In this document: piece after piece, positions 25,981 through 34,411 of the stretch
Numbering within the stretch: the first letter of the stretch is position 1
How the letters are laid out: each line of letters begins with the position of its first letter
Origin: Actinoplanes lutulentus
Lineage (GTDB): Bacteria; Actinomycetota; Actinomycetes; Mycobacteriales; Micromonosporaceae
DNA: 64,000 bases
Direction: 5' to 3'
NCBI RefSeq assembly: GCF_003259845.1
Contig: NZ_QLMJ01000021.1
Location: forward strand, 62,001-126,000
Notes under the pieces: model-generated
Databases searched by the model: none
Told to the model about the DNA's origin: nothing
What the model saw: only the letters and a program-made list of their open reading frames with translations
Translations under genes and position numbers: made by a program

Positions 25981-26403
25981 ATGCCCGTTTTGCTGATCGC
26001 CGAGGACGACGAGGACATCGCGCTGGTGCTCACCAGGGTGTTCAAGCGTGCCAAGATGACGGTGCTGCGTGCCGAGGACGGCCAGGCCGCGCTCGACCTC
26101 ATCGTCCAGGAGCACCCGGACGTGATCGTCACCGACCTGGGCATGCCGCGGATGGACGGCTGGGAGCTGATCACCGCGGTCCGCGCGCATCCGGACGTGT
26201 CCCTGACCCCGATCGTGATCCTCAGCGGCCATCTGCGCCCGGGTGACCCCCGGGCCGGCTCCGCACAGTGCTGCGCCATCCTGCTGAAGCCGTGCCCGAA
26301 CGACCAGCTGCTGGCGACCGTCCAGGAACTGCTGGACATCGGGCCGCACGAGCACGACAGCAGCGACTCGCCCTGTCCGGCCGAGATGCCGGTCTCGGTG
26401 TAG
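25981..26403 (+). CDS. Single-domain response regulator
   Basis: 140 residues; the ATG at 25981 follows GGAGCTGAG. A CheY-like receiver with acidic pair AEDDED, phospho-acceptor D52 (VTDLGMPRMDG), the Ser of VILSGH and K in LLKPCP. It has no output domain, only a short acidic tail. Its TAG stop is immediately followed by the ATG of the histidine kinase, so the two are co-translated. It probably relays the kinase signal by protein contact. Confidence 0.88.
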   Translation: MPVLLIAEDDEDIALVLTRVFKRAKMTVLRAEDGQAALDLIVQEHPDVIVTDLGMPRMDGWELITAVRAHPDVSLTPIVILSGHLRPGDPRAGSAQCCAILLKPCPNDQLLATVQELLDIGPHEHDSSDSPCPAEMPVSV

Positions 26404-28527
26404 ATGGTGCTGCTGGACGAGGCGGTGCTCGGCAACCCGATCCGGCTGGAGGCGGTGGAACGGGCCCTGCGCACCCTGCCCGGCCGCACCACCGACCCGG
26501 ACGACGTCGCCACGCTCGCCGCCCGGCTGCTCGACGCGCCGCTGGCCGCGGTCACCCTGGTCGGCGGCGATGTGGAGCACATCCTCGGCATGCACGGCCT
26601 GCCGGAGCCGTTCCGCAGCACCCGCCGGGTGCCGATGGCGTACTCGGTCTGCAAGTACGCCGTCTCCACCGATCACGTGGTGCGCTGCGGTGACATGGCC
26701 GCCGAGACCGACGCGGAGTTCCGCGATCACCCGATAGTGCGTGAGTACGGGCTCCGCGCCTTCGTCACCGTGCCGATCCGCAACGAGGACGACCGCCCGA
26801 TCGGCTCGCTGACCGTGCTCGACACCCGGCCCCGCGACTGGACCGGCGAGCAGGCCGACACCCTGGTCACCATCGCCGGCACTCTGCTCGGTCCCTCCGC
26901 CGACCCCGAGGTGACCGCGCTCGACGACGGCGCGTTCCTCGGCGCACTGCTGCAGAGCCTCGACGCCGGGGTGATCGCCTGCAACGCCACCGGCCGGGTC
27001 GTGTTCGTCAACCGGGCCATGCGCGAGGCCCGTGGCCTGCCACCGGACGGGCCCATCCCGCAGGACTACGAGGACCAGACCATCGGCGTGCTCACCGGCC
27101 CGGACGAGCGGCCGCTGCCCTGGGAGCAGACCCCGCTGATCCGGGCGCTGCACGGCGAGCAGGTCCTCTCCGAGGACGTGCACGCGCACCTGGCCGGGCA
27201 CCGGTGCCGGATCTTCGCGACCACCGCGCGGCCGATCGTCGGCGCCGGCGGGCGGCTGCTCGGCGCGGTGGCGGTCGCGCACGAGGCCACCGCGCTGCGC
27301 CGGGCCGAACGCTTCCGGGCCTGCCACCTCGCCGTCGAACACGTCCTGAAACGGGCCGGCACCGTCGCCGAGGCCGCCCCCGAGGCGCTGCGGGCGGTCA
27401 CCGGCACCCTGGGCTGGCCGGCCGCCGAGCTGTTCCTCGTCGACGACACGACCGGCTCGCTGGAAGCCGTCGGGCACTGGGACTCCTCCGGTTTCGACCC
27501 GGACGGCTTCTTCGGGCACACCCCGATCCCGGGGGAGGGGATCACCGGGCGGGCCTGGCAGAACGGCCGGGCCATCTGGGTGCCGGACATCGCACTGAGC
27601 CAGGATCTGCGTACCGCCCACGAGCGCGAGCGGGTGGAGATCTGCCTGCGCCGCGGGGTACGCACCGCGCTGGCCGTGCCGGTCCGCGACGGCGGCACCC
27701 TGCTCGGGGTGATGACCTGCTACGCCGGCACCCAGGAGTACGAGCCGGACCTGCTCACCGTGCTGCTCGACGGGGTGGCCGCGCAGATCGGGGTGTTCGT
27801 CTCCCGGCGCCGCGCCGAGGAGATCGGCCGGCAGCTGAACCGGGCGCAGAACGACTTCGTCGACCTGGTCGGCCACGAGTTGCGGACCCCGCTCACCTCG
27901 ATCACCGCGAACGCCACCATCCTCGCCGAGGAGATGGCCGGCCTCGACGACGACTGCCGGCAGATGGCCCGGGTGATCGCCCGCAACGCCGAGGTGCTGC
28001 AGCGCATCGCCGGCACCCTGCTGGACCTGGCCGGCCTCGACGCCGGCCACCTCGTCCTCGACGTGCACCCGGTCGACCTGGCGTCGCTGGTCGCCGACGC
28101 GGTCACCACGGCCCGGCACGGCGCCGACCGGCTCACCCTGGTCACCGAGGTGCCGGCCGAGCTGATCCTGCCGGCCGACGCGGCCCGGCTGCGCCAGGTC
28201 GTCCTCGACCTGCTCTCCAACGCGATCCGGTACAGCCCGCCCGGCGCCCCCGTGCACGTCATGCTGCGGGCCGAGGGCGCCACCGCCGACCTGCGCATCG
28301 CCGACATGGGCATCGGCACCCCGGCCGCCGAGCGGGCCCGGCTCTTCGACCGCTTCTTCCGCGGCAGCAACGTGCGCCACCAGGGCACCTCCGGCAGCGG
28401 CCTGGGACTGAGCCTGGCCAGGGCGATCGTGCTGCTGCACGGCGGCACGATCCGCCTGGAGGAGAACCGCCCGTCCGGCACGGTGGTCAGCGTCCGCCTG
28501 CCCCTGACCGGCCCGCCGGTCAGCTGA
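26404..28527 (+). CDS. GAF-PAS-GAF sensor histidine kinase
   Basis: 707 residues. GAF domain at about 25-165 (LGMHGLPEPFRSTRRVPMAYSVCKY), PAS-like domain at about 190-295 (SLDAGVIACNATGRVVFVNRAMRE), and a second GAF at about 310-465 (GITGRAWQNGRAIWVPDI, CLRRGVRTALAVPV). HisKA follows with H491 in GHELRTP, then HATPase with N-box LLSNAIRYSPP, G1 DMGIG, F-box RFFRG and G2 GLGLSLARAIV. No membrane helix is present, so sensing is cytoplasmic. It starts at the base after the response-regulator stop (TAGATG). Both genes lie between the two arms of the amine-utilisation region; a functional link is only suggested by position. Confidence 0.92.
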   Translation: MVLLDEAVLGNPIRLEAVERALRTLPGRTTDPDDVATLAARLLDAPLAAVTLVGGDVEHILGMHGLPEPFRSTRRVPMAYSVCKYAVSTDHVVRCGDMAAETDAEFRDHPIVREYGLRAFVTVPIRNEDDRPIGSLTVLDTRPRDWTGEQADTLVTIAGTLLGPSADPEVTALDDGAFLGALLQSLDAGVIACNATGRVVFVNRAMREARGLPPDGPIPQDYEDQTIGVLTGPDERPLPWEQTPLIRALHGEQVLSEDVHAHLAGHRCRIFATTARPIVGAGGRLLGAVAVAHEATALRRAERFRACHLAVEHVLKRAGTVAEAAPEALRAVTGTLGWPAAELFLVDDTTGSLEAVGHWDSSGFDPDGFFGHTPIPGEGITGRAWQNGRAIWVPDIALSQDLRTAHERERVEICLRRGVRTALAVPVRDGGTLLGVMTCYAGTQEYEPDLLTVLLDGVAAQIGVFVSRRRAEEIGRQLNRAQNDFVDLVGHELRTPLTSITANATILAEEMAGLDDDCRQMARVIARNAEVLQRIAGTLLDLAGLDAGHLVLDVHPVDLASLVADAVTTARHGADRLTLVTEVPAELILPADAARLRQVVLDLLSNAIRYSPPGAPVHVMLRAEGATADLRIADMGIGTPAAERARLFDRFFRGSNVRHQGTSGSGLGLSLARAIVLLHGGTIRLEENRPSGTVVSVRLPLTGPPVS

Positions 28528-28535
28528 GCCCGGTG

Positions 28536-29810
28536 TCAGGCCGCGGTGCGGCGGTCCCAGGCGTCCAGCAGCGCGGTCGCGCGCAACCCCACGTTGATGC
28601 CGAGCCAGCGCGCCGGCTCCGGCTCCCAGCGCCGCGAGCGATGATTCACCCAGGGCAGCGCGGTCAGCTCACTCTGGTTGCCACGGATCAGATCCGCGAG
28701 CGTACGCCCACCGAGGTTGGCCGCCGCGACACCGTCACCGACATAACCGCCGGCCCAGGCGACCCCGTCGCGCAGCCCGGCCGACGGCATCCAGTCGCGG
28801 GGGATGCCGAGCGGCCCACCCCACCGGTACGCGATCGGCGCCTCAATGCCGAACAGTTCGGTGATCGTGCTGCGCAGCGCCTCGAAGACCTCCGGCACCC
28901 GCTCGTACTCCGGGCGGACCCGTGAGCCGAAGTGGTACGGCGCGCCCCGCCCGCCGAAGGCGAGCCGGTCGTCGGCGGTCCGCTGCCCGTAGATGACCAT
29001 GCGGCGCTCGTCGGTGAACGTCTCGCGGCGCTTGAGCCCGACCCGGTCCCAGAACTCCGCCGGCAGCGGCTCGGTCGCGATCATCAGCGAGTACACCGGC
29101 GCCAGGTTGCGGCGGTGCCCGGCTAGCCCGGCGGTGTAACCCTCCAGCGCCCGGACCACCGTCTCGGCCCGCACGGTGCCGTGGTCGGTGACCACGACGC
29201 CGCGGCCGATCCGCAGCGCCCGGGTGCCCTCGAAGATGGTGACGCCGAGGCGCTCGACCGTCTCGGCCAGGCCGCGGACCAGCTTGGCCGGGTGCAGCGC
29301 CGCGCAGTGCTCGCTGTAGATGCCGCCGAGCACGTCGTTCGCCCCGCAGAGCGCGAGGGTCTGCTCGGCGTCGAGGAACCCCGGGTCGGTCCGGGCCCGG
29401 CGCAGCTGGGCCGGGCTGCGCACCAGCGACAACGTGCCGCCCTTGGTGTAATCGCAGTCGATGCCCTCGGCGGCGGTCGCCCGGCCCACCTCGTCGACGG
29501 TGCCGGCGAGCGCGGCGGTCATGGCGGCCGCTTTCGCCGCACCGAACCGGCGGGTCAGTTTCGCCTCGGAGACCGGGAACTGCCCGGACACCCAGCCGCC
29601 GTTGCGGCCGGAGGCGCCGAAGCCGCAGTACTCCGCCTCCACGATCACGATCCGCAGGCCGGGGTCGGCCTTGGCGAGGTAGTACGCGGTCCACAGACCG
29701 GTGTACCCGCCGCCGACGATCACCACATCGGCGTCGCGGTCACCGGGCAGGGCGGCGCGACGCTCGATGCTGCCGAGGGAGTCGAGCCAGAAATAGGGGT
29801 TGTTGCTCAA
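28536..29810 (-). CDS. FAD-dependent amine oxidoreductase (PuuB/OrdL-like, DAO family)
   Basis: 424 residues from a TTG at 29808-29810, one base after the stop of the Lrp gene (TAAATTG). The FAD-binding Rossmann motif is VVIVGGGYTGLWTAYYLA, with E of VIVEAEYCGFGASGRNGGW. The C-terminal FAD contact (WAGGYVGDGVAAANLGGRTLADLI) is also present. This is the DAO family whose gamma-glutamylputrescine oxidase members oxidise amines to aldehydes and peroxide. Position as the last gene of a dehydrogenase-gabT-lrp operon supports a role in amine breakdown. The precise substrate is uncertain. Confidence 0.85.
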   Translation of the reverse strand: MSNNPYFWLDSLGSIERRAALPGDRDADVVIVGGGYTGLWTAYYLAKADPGLRIVIVEAEYCGFGASGRNGGWVSGQFPVSEAKLTRRFGAAKAAAMTAALAGTVDEVGRATAAEGIDCDYTKGGTLSLVRSPAQLRRARTDPGFLDAEQTLALCGANDVLGGIYSEHCAALHPAKLVRGLAETVERLGVTIFEGTRALRIGRGVVVTDHGTVRAETVVRALEGYTAGLAGHRRNLAPVYSLMIATEPLPAEFWDRVGLKRRETFTDERRMVIYGQRTADDRLAFGGRGAPYHFGSRVRPEYERVPEVFEALRSTITELFGIEAPIAYRWGGPLGIPRDWMPSAGLRDGVAWAGGYVGDGVAAANLGGRTLADLIRGNQSELTALPWVNHRSRRWEPEPARWLGINVGLRATALLDAWDRRTAA

Positions 29811-29811
29811 T

Positions 29812-30333
29812 TTAACGGGTTCCCCAGGCGTAGGTCTGTTTGGCGAGTTTCAGGTACATGAAGGTGTCGGCGGAGGTGACACCCTTGACCGTCCGGATCT
29901 TCTCGTTGAGGAGGTCCAGCAGGTGGGCGTCGTCGGTGCAGACCAGTTCGACGAGCAGGTCGTACCGCCCCGCGCAGATCACCACGTAGTCGACTTCGGG
30001 TATTTCGGCGATCTCGTCGGCGATCGCGCGCAGATCGCCGGTGACGCGCAGACCGACCATGGCCTGCCGGGCGAAGCCCAGCGTCAGCGGGTCGGTCACC
30101 GCCACGATCTGCATCAGGTCGTTGTCGAGCAGGCGCTGCACCCGCTGACGCACCGCTGCCTCGGAAAGCCCGATCGTCTTCGCGAGAGTCGCGTACGACA
30201 TCCGGCCGTCTCGTTGCAGGTGCTCGATGATCTGCTTGTTGATCTCGTCCAGAGCCACGTCGGTCACTACGCGATTCTTGCCTGCGGAGATTGGCGAGAG
30301 CAAAGAGACCGAGCCTTTCGAGGGAGTCGGCAT
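29812..30333 (-). CDS. Lrp/AsnC family transcriptional regulator
   Basis: Up to 173 residues from the ATG at 30331-30333, which overlaps the gabT stop as TGATG. A GTG at 30267 would give 151 residues, the usual length of the family, starting just before TDVALDEINKQII. The HTH (SYATLAKTIGLSEAAVRQRVQRL) is followed by a RAM ligand-binding domain (VDYVVICAGRYDLLVELVC). It probably controls its own operon in response to an amino acid such as GABA or a related metabolite. Confidence 0.9.
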   Translation of the reverse strand: MPTPSKGSVSLLSPISAGKNRVVTDVALDEINKQIIEHLQRDGRMSYATLAKTIGLSEAAVRQRVQRLLDNDLMQIVAVTDPLTLGFARQAMVGLRVTGDLRAIADEIAEIPEVDYVVICAGRYDLLVELVCTDDAHLLDLLNEKIRTVKGVTSADTFMYLKLAKQTYAWGTR

Positions 30334-31613
30334 CAACGCAGTGCGCCCCGCAAGATCTCGATACCCCGGCGCAGGTCCTCATCGGAGATCACCAGCGGGG
30401 GCAGGAACCGCAGCACGTTGCCGTAGGTGCCGCAGGTCAGCGTGAGCAGGCCCGCCTCGTGGCAGGCCTTCGACACCGCGGCCGTGCGGACCGGGTCCGG
30501 CTCCAGGCCACCGGGTACGACCAGCTCGATCGCGATCATCGCGCCGCGGCCGCGGACCTCGGCGATGCCGGGATCGGCTTCCTGGAGGGCCAGCAGCTCG
30601 GGGACCAGCACCGACTCGATCCGGCGCGCCTCGGCGGCCAGGTCGAACTCGCGCATCGTCTCGATCGCGGCGAGCGCGGCGGCGCAGGCCACCGGGTTGC
30701 CGCCGTACGTGCCGCCGAGACCGCCGGCGTGCACCGCGTCCATCAGCTCGGCCCGGCCGGTGACCCCGGCGATCGGCAGCCCGCCGCCCATCCCCTTGGC
30801 CGTGGTGATCAAATCCGGTTCGACGCCCTCGTCCTCGCAGGCGAACCAGGCACCGGTACGCGCGAACCCGGTCTGGATCTCGTCGGCGATGAAGACGGCC
30901 CCGGTCTGCTTGGCCCACGCCGCGATCGCCGGCAGGAACCCGGGCGCCGGGACGACGAAACCGCCCTCGCCCTGGATCGGCTCGATCAGCACGGCCGCCA
31001 CGTTGTCCGCGCCGACCTGCTTCTCGATGACGTCGATGGCCTTACGGGCCGCCTCGGCGCCGTCCAGGCCGCCGTCGCGCAGCGGGTACGACATCGGCGC
31101 CCGGTACACCTCCGGCGCGAACGGCCCGAACCGGTGCTTGTACGGCATGTTCTTCGCGGTCAGCGCCATCGTCAGGTTGGTCCGGCCGTGGTACGCGTGA
31201 TCGAACACCACGACCGCCTGCCGCCCGGTGGCGTGCCGTGCGATCTTGACGGCGTTCTCCACCGCCTCGGCGCCGGAGTTGAACAGCGCGGCCCGCTTGT
31301 CGAACGTGCCCGGCGTCAGCGCGATCAGCTGCTCGCAGACGGCCACGTACGACTCGTACGGCGCGACCATGAAGCAGGTGTGGGTGAACCGCTCGACCTG
31401 TTCCCGGACGGCGGCGACCACGCGGGGCGCGGCGTTGCCGACGTTGGTGACCGCGATGCCGGAGGCGAAGTCGATCCACTCCCGGCCGTCCACGTCGGTC
31501 AGCGTGCCGCCGGCGGCACGCTCGACGTACGCCGAGATGGTCGACCCGACACCCTTGGCCACGGCGGCGAGGCGGCGCTTGTGCAGTTCTTCAGAGGACG
31601 ACGACGATGACAC
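30333..31613 (-). CDS. gabT: 4-aminobutyrate aminotransferase
   Basis: 426 residues from a GTG at 31611-31613, 3 bp after the upstream dehydrogenase stop. It is closely GabT-like: VTNVGNAAPRVV, NSGAEAVENAVKIAR, AYHGRTNLTMALTAK, IEPIQGEGGF, the Asp of FIADEIQTGFARTG and the PLP Lys in ITTAKGMGGG. It transfers the amino group of GABA to 2-oxoglutarate, giving succinate semialdehyde. No dedicated succinate-semialdehyde dehydrogenase is recognisable in the window, although one of the aldehyde dehydrogenases may do this. Confidence 0.93.
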   Translation of the reverse strand: MSSSSSSEELHKRRLAAVAKGVGSTISAYVERAAGGTLTDVDGREWIDFASGIAVTNVGNAAPRVVAAVREQVERFTHTCFMVAPYESYVAVCEQLIALTPGTFDKRAALFNSGAEAVENAVKIARHATGRQAVVVFDHAYHGRTNLTMALTAKNMPYKHRFGPFAPEVYRAPMSYPLRDGGLDGAEAARKAIDVIEKQVGADNVAAVLIEPIQGEGGFVVPAPGFLPAIAAWAKQTGAVFIADEIQTGFARTGAWFACEDEGVEPDLITTAKGMGGGLPIAGVTGRAELMDAVHAGGLGGTYGGNPVACAAALAAIETMREFDLAAEARRIESVLVPELLALQEADPGIAEVRGRGAMIAIELVVPGGLEPDPVRTAAVSKACHEAGLLTLTCGTYGNVLRFLPPLVISDEDLRRGIEILRGALR

Positions 31614-31616
31614 GGT

Positions 31617-33053
31617 TCAGGCTCCTACGTTGTGCATGACGTGCTTGATCCGGGTGTAGTCCTCGAGGCCGTATACCGAGAGGTCCTTGCCGTGCCCGGA
31701 GTGCTTGAAGCCGCCGTGCGGCATCTCGGCCACCAGCGGGATGTGGCAGTTGACCCAGACACAGCCGAAGTCGAGGTTCTGCGTCATCCGCATGGCCCGG
31801 CCGTGGTCCTTGGTCCAGACGCTGGAGGCCAGGGCGTACTCGACGCCGTTGGCGTAGCGCACCGCCTCGTCCTCGTCGGTGAACTTCTGCACGGTGATGA
31901 CCGGGCCGAACACCTCGTTCTGGATGATCTCGTCGTCCTGGCGCAGCCCGGACACGACGGTCGGTGACCAGAAGTAGCCGCGGTCGCCGACCCGCGCGCC
32001 ACCGGCCTGCAGCACCGCGTGGTCGGGCAGCCGGTCGATGAACCCGGCGACCCGGGCGAGCTGGCCGGCGTTGTTGACCGGGCCGTAGAGCACGTCCTCG
32101 TCGTCCGGGCGCCCGGTCTTGATGGCCTTGGCCTGCTCGGCTAGGGCCGCGACGAAGTCGTCGTAGGCGCCGGCGGCGACCATCACCCGGGTGGCGGCGG
32201 TGCAGTCCTGGCCGGCGTTGAAATAGCCGGCCTCGGCGATCGCGGCGGCGGCGGCCTCGATGTCGGCGTCGTCGAAGACCACGACCGGGGCCTTGCCGCC
32301 GAGTTCGAGGTGGGTGCGCTTGAGGTCGGCGGCGGCGGAGCCGGCCACCTCCATGCCGGCCCGGACCGAGCCGGTGATCGACACCATCTGCGGGGTCTTG
32401 TGCTCGACCAGCGCGCGGCCGGTGTCCCGGTCGCCGAGGACCACGTTGAAGACGCCGGCCGGGAAGAACTCGGCGGCGATCTCGGCCAGTCGCACCGAGG
32501 TGACCGGGGTGGTGTCGGACGGCTTGAGCACCACGGCGTTACCGGCGGCGAGCGCCGGAGCGATCTTCCAGACGGCCATCAGCAGCGGGTAGTTCCACGG
32601 CGTGACCTGGGCGCAGACGCCGATCGGCTCGCGGCGCACGTAGCTTTCGAAGCCGTTCATGTACTGCCCGGCGGAGCGGCCTTCGAGCAGGCGGGCGGCG
32701 CCGGCGAAGAACCGGATCTGGTCGATCGCGGGCGGCAGTTCCTCGCTGGCGGTCAGGCCGAGCGGCTTGCCGGTGTTCTGCGACTCGAGCGCGACCAGCT
32801 CGTCGGCGCGGGACTCGATCGCGTCGGCGAACTTCAGCAGCGCCCGCTGCCGGTCACTCGGGGTGGTGGTGCGCCATTCCGCGAACCCGGTCGCGGCGGC
32901 CTGCATGGCCCGGTCGACGTCGGCGGCGCTGGAGACGGGCGCCGAGGCGAACACCTCGCCGGTCGACGGGTCGATCAGGTCCTCGTAACGGCCCTCGGCG
33001 GGCGCGACGGCCTCGCCACCGACGAAGTTGTGCAGAACCGTCTTGGCGCTCAT
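31617..33053 (-). CDS. Gamma-aminobutyraldehyde-type aldehyde dehydrogenase, second copy
   Basis: 478 residues; the ATG at 33051-33053 follows GGAGG. It is a close paralog of the enzyme at 18032, sharing PWNYPLLMAVWK, LELGGKAPVVVFDD, GQDCTAATR, EVFGPVITVQ and the C-terminal KDLSVYGLEDYTRIKHVM. It oxidises aminoaldehydes such as 4-aminobutanal to the amino acid. It is the first gene of the leftward operon with gabT, lrp and the FAD oxidoreductase. Having two copies suggests different aldehydes (for example from putrescine and from spermidine) or different induction conditions; this is inference. Confidence 0.88.
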   Translation of the reverse strand: MSAKTVLHNFVGGEAVAPAEGRYEDLIDPSTGEVFASAPVSSAADVDRAMQAAATGFAEWRTTTPSDRQRALLKFADAIESRADELVALESQNTGKPLGLTASEELPPAIDQIRFFAGAARLLEGRSAGQYMNGFESYVRREPIGVCAQVTPWNYPLLMAVWKIAPALAAGNAVVLKPSDTTPVTSVRLAEIAAEFFPAGVFNVVLGDRDTGRALVEHKTPQMVSITGSVRAGMEVAGSAAADLKRTHLELGGKAPVVVFDDADIEAAAAAIAEAGYFNAGQDCTAATRVMVAAGAYDDFVAALAEQAKAIKTGRPDDEDVLYGPVNNAGQLARVAGFIDRLPDHAVLQAGGARVGDRGYFWSPTVVSGLRQDDEIIQNEVFGPVITVQKFTDEDEAVRYANGVEYALASSVWTKDHGRAMRMTQNLDFGCVWVNCHIPLVAEMPHGGFKHSGHGKDLSVYGLEDYTRIKHVMHNVGA

Positions 33054-33133
33054 CCGGCCTCCAGCTGTGGTATCAGTGCATGCGGCCCCATCTTTTCCGC
33101 TGAATCCGTGGCGAACAAGAGGGTTAAGGAATT

Positions 33134-33148
33134 TTTCCGTACCGGAAA
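33134..33148. promoter_or_regulatory. Perfect palindrome TTTCCG-TAC-CGGAAA upstream of the dehydrogenase-gabT operon
   Basis: Fifteen bases with 6-bp perfect arms, 81 bp upstream of the operon start and just past the stop of the phosphatase gene. Lrp/AsnC regulators bind short AT-flanked palindromes, and an lrp gene is in this operon, so it is a candidate operator. Pattern-based only. Confidence 0.4.
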
Positions 33149-33158
33149 CACGATGGCC

Positions 33159-34364
33159 TCAAACGTGGCGGCGTAGCGCGAGGACAGCGACATCGTCGGT
33201 CGGCTGTTCCACCCCGGCCTCGGCCATGACGGTAGCGCACACCACGTCGGCGGGGCCCGCGAGAACGGTCTCCACCAGCCGTCCCAGACCGATGTCGATC
33301 ACCTGCTGGCGTCGCTCGACGAGCCCGTCGGTGTAACAGAACAGCACCGTGCCCGGCTCCAGCGCGAGGGTGGTGCTGCGCCGCGGCCGCAGCCGCCGGC
33401 CGGCGCCGAGGGGCGGGTCCACCACGATGCCGGCGAGCGCGGCGGCCCGGCCCGGCTCGGCCAGCACCGGCCGCAGGTGACCGGCCGAGGAGATGACCAG
33501 GCGGTCCCGCTCCGGGCTCACCATCACGTAGAGCGCGGTGGTCAGGCTCCCCGCCTCGAAATGCTGGACCTTGCGGTCCAGCAGCGTCAGCGCCTGCGCC
33601 GGATCGTCACAGATCATTGCGTACGCACGAAGAGCACTCCGGACCCGTCCCATCACCACCGCCGAGGCCAGGCCGTGGCCGGACACGTCACCGATCACCA
33701 CACCGACCCAGCCGGTGGGCAGCTCGAAGACGTCGTACCAGTCGCCGCCGACGCCGGTCGCGTGCCCGGGAACGTACCGGGCGGCCAGCTCGATGCCGGG
33801 CACCTCGGGCAGCCGGGCCGGCAGCAGGCTGCGCTGCAACGCGAGCGCGGCCTGCTGGTCGAGCTTGGCCGACCGGATCCGCCCGGCCACCCCGGCCCGG
33901 TCGGCGACCAGCTCCAGCAGGGCCACGTCGTCGTCGCCGAACACCCGCCGGCTCAGCGAGCCGACGTGCAGCACCCCGACCAGGTCGGTGCCGTTCACGA
34001 TCGGTACGCCGAGCAGCGACCGGATCCCCTTCTCCAGCAGTATCGGGTTGATGACGTCGTCGGCGGTGACGTCGTCGATCCGCACCGGGCGCCGGGTCGC
34101 CGCGATCCGGCCGGCGAACCCGCGGCCGACCGCGACCCGGAATCCGGTGCGGACCTCGTCCTCCAGGCCTTTCGCCGCGGTCGCGACGAGCTGCTGGGCG
34201 TGCACGTCGAGCAGCAGGATCGCGGCGGTGTCGACGTCCAGGAGATCGCGGACCCGGTCCAGCAACTCGTCGAGGAGATCCGAGACGTCGAGCCGGGACA
34301 GCGTCGCATCGGTGACCGCCTCGAGCCGCCGCAGCCGCTCATCGTTCCTGATGCGTCGGGGCAC
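33159..34364 (-). CDS. GAF-domain PP2C/SpoIIE-type serine phosphatase
   Basis: 401 residues from a GTG at 34362-34364. A GAF domain at about 20-160 (AVGRGFAGRIAATRRPVRIDD, GVLHVGSL) is followed by a SpoIIE-type phosphatase. Its metal-binding motifs are visible: VGGDWYDVFEL, IGDVSGHGLASAVVM, LFCYTDGLVERR, and the last conserved TDDVAVLAL. Such RsbU-like enzymes dephosphorylate anti-sigma-factor antagonists in stress and development signalling. No partner anti-sigma gene is adjacent. It lies 47 bp downstream of the GH3 glycosidase on the same strand. Confidence 0.92.
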   Translation of the reverse strand: MPRRIRNDERLRRLEAVTDATLSRLDVSDLLDELLDRVRDLLDVDTAAILLLDVHAQQLVATAAKGLEDEVRTGFRVAVGRGFAGRIAATRRPVRIDDVTADDVINPILLEKGIRSLLGVPIVNGTDLVGVLHVGSLSRRVFGDDDVALLELVADRAGVAGRIRSAKLDQQAALALQRSLLPARLPEVPGIELAARYVPGHATGVGGDWYDVFELPTGWVGVVIGDVSGHGLASAVVMGRVRSALRAYAMICDDPAQALTLLDRKVQHFEAGSLTTALYVMVSPERDRLVISSAGHLRPVLAEPGRAAALAGIVVDPPLGAGRRLRPRRSTTLALEPGTVLFCYTDGLVERRQQVIDIGLGRLVETVLAGPADVVCATVMAEAGVEQPTDDVAVLALRRHV

Positions 34365-34411
34365 GATTCAAAGCCTAGTGTTTAGCGCTGGTCGCGGGCC
34401 GTAACCGGGAG

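Noticed and set aside
25843..28440. 865-codon frame opposite the histidine kinase
   Set aside because: No recognisable domain, His/Gly/Arg/Gln-rich, and fully covered by the regulator and kinase genes on the other strand.
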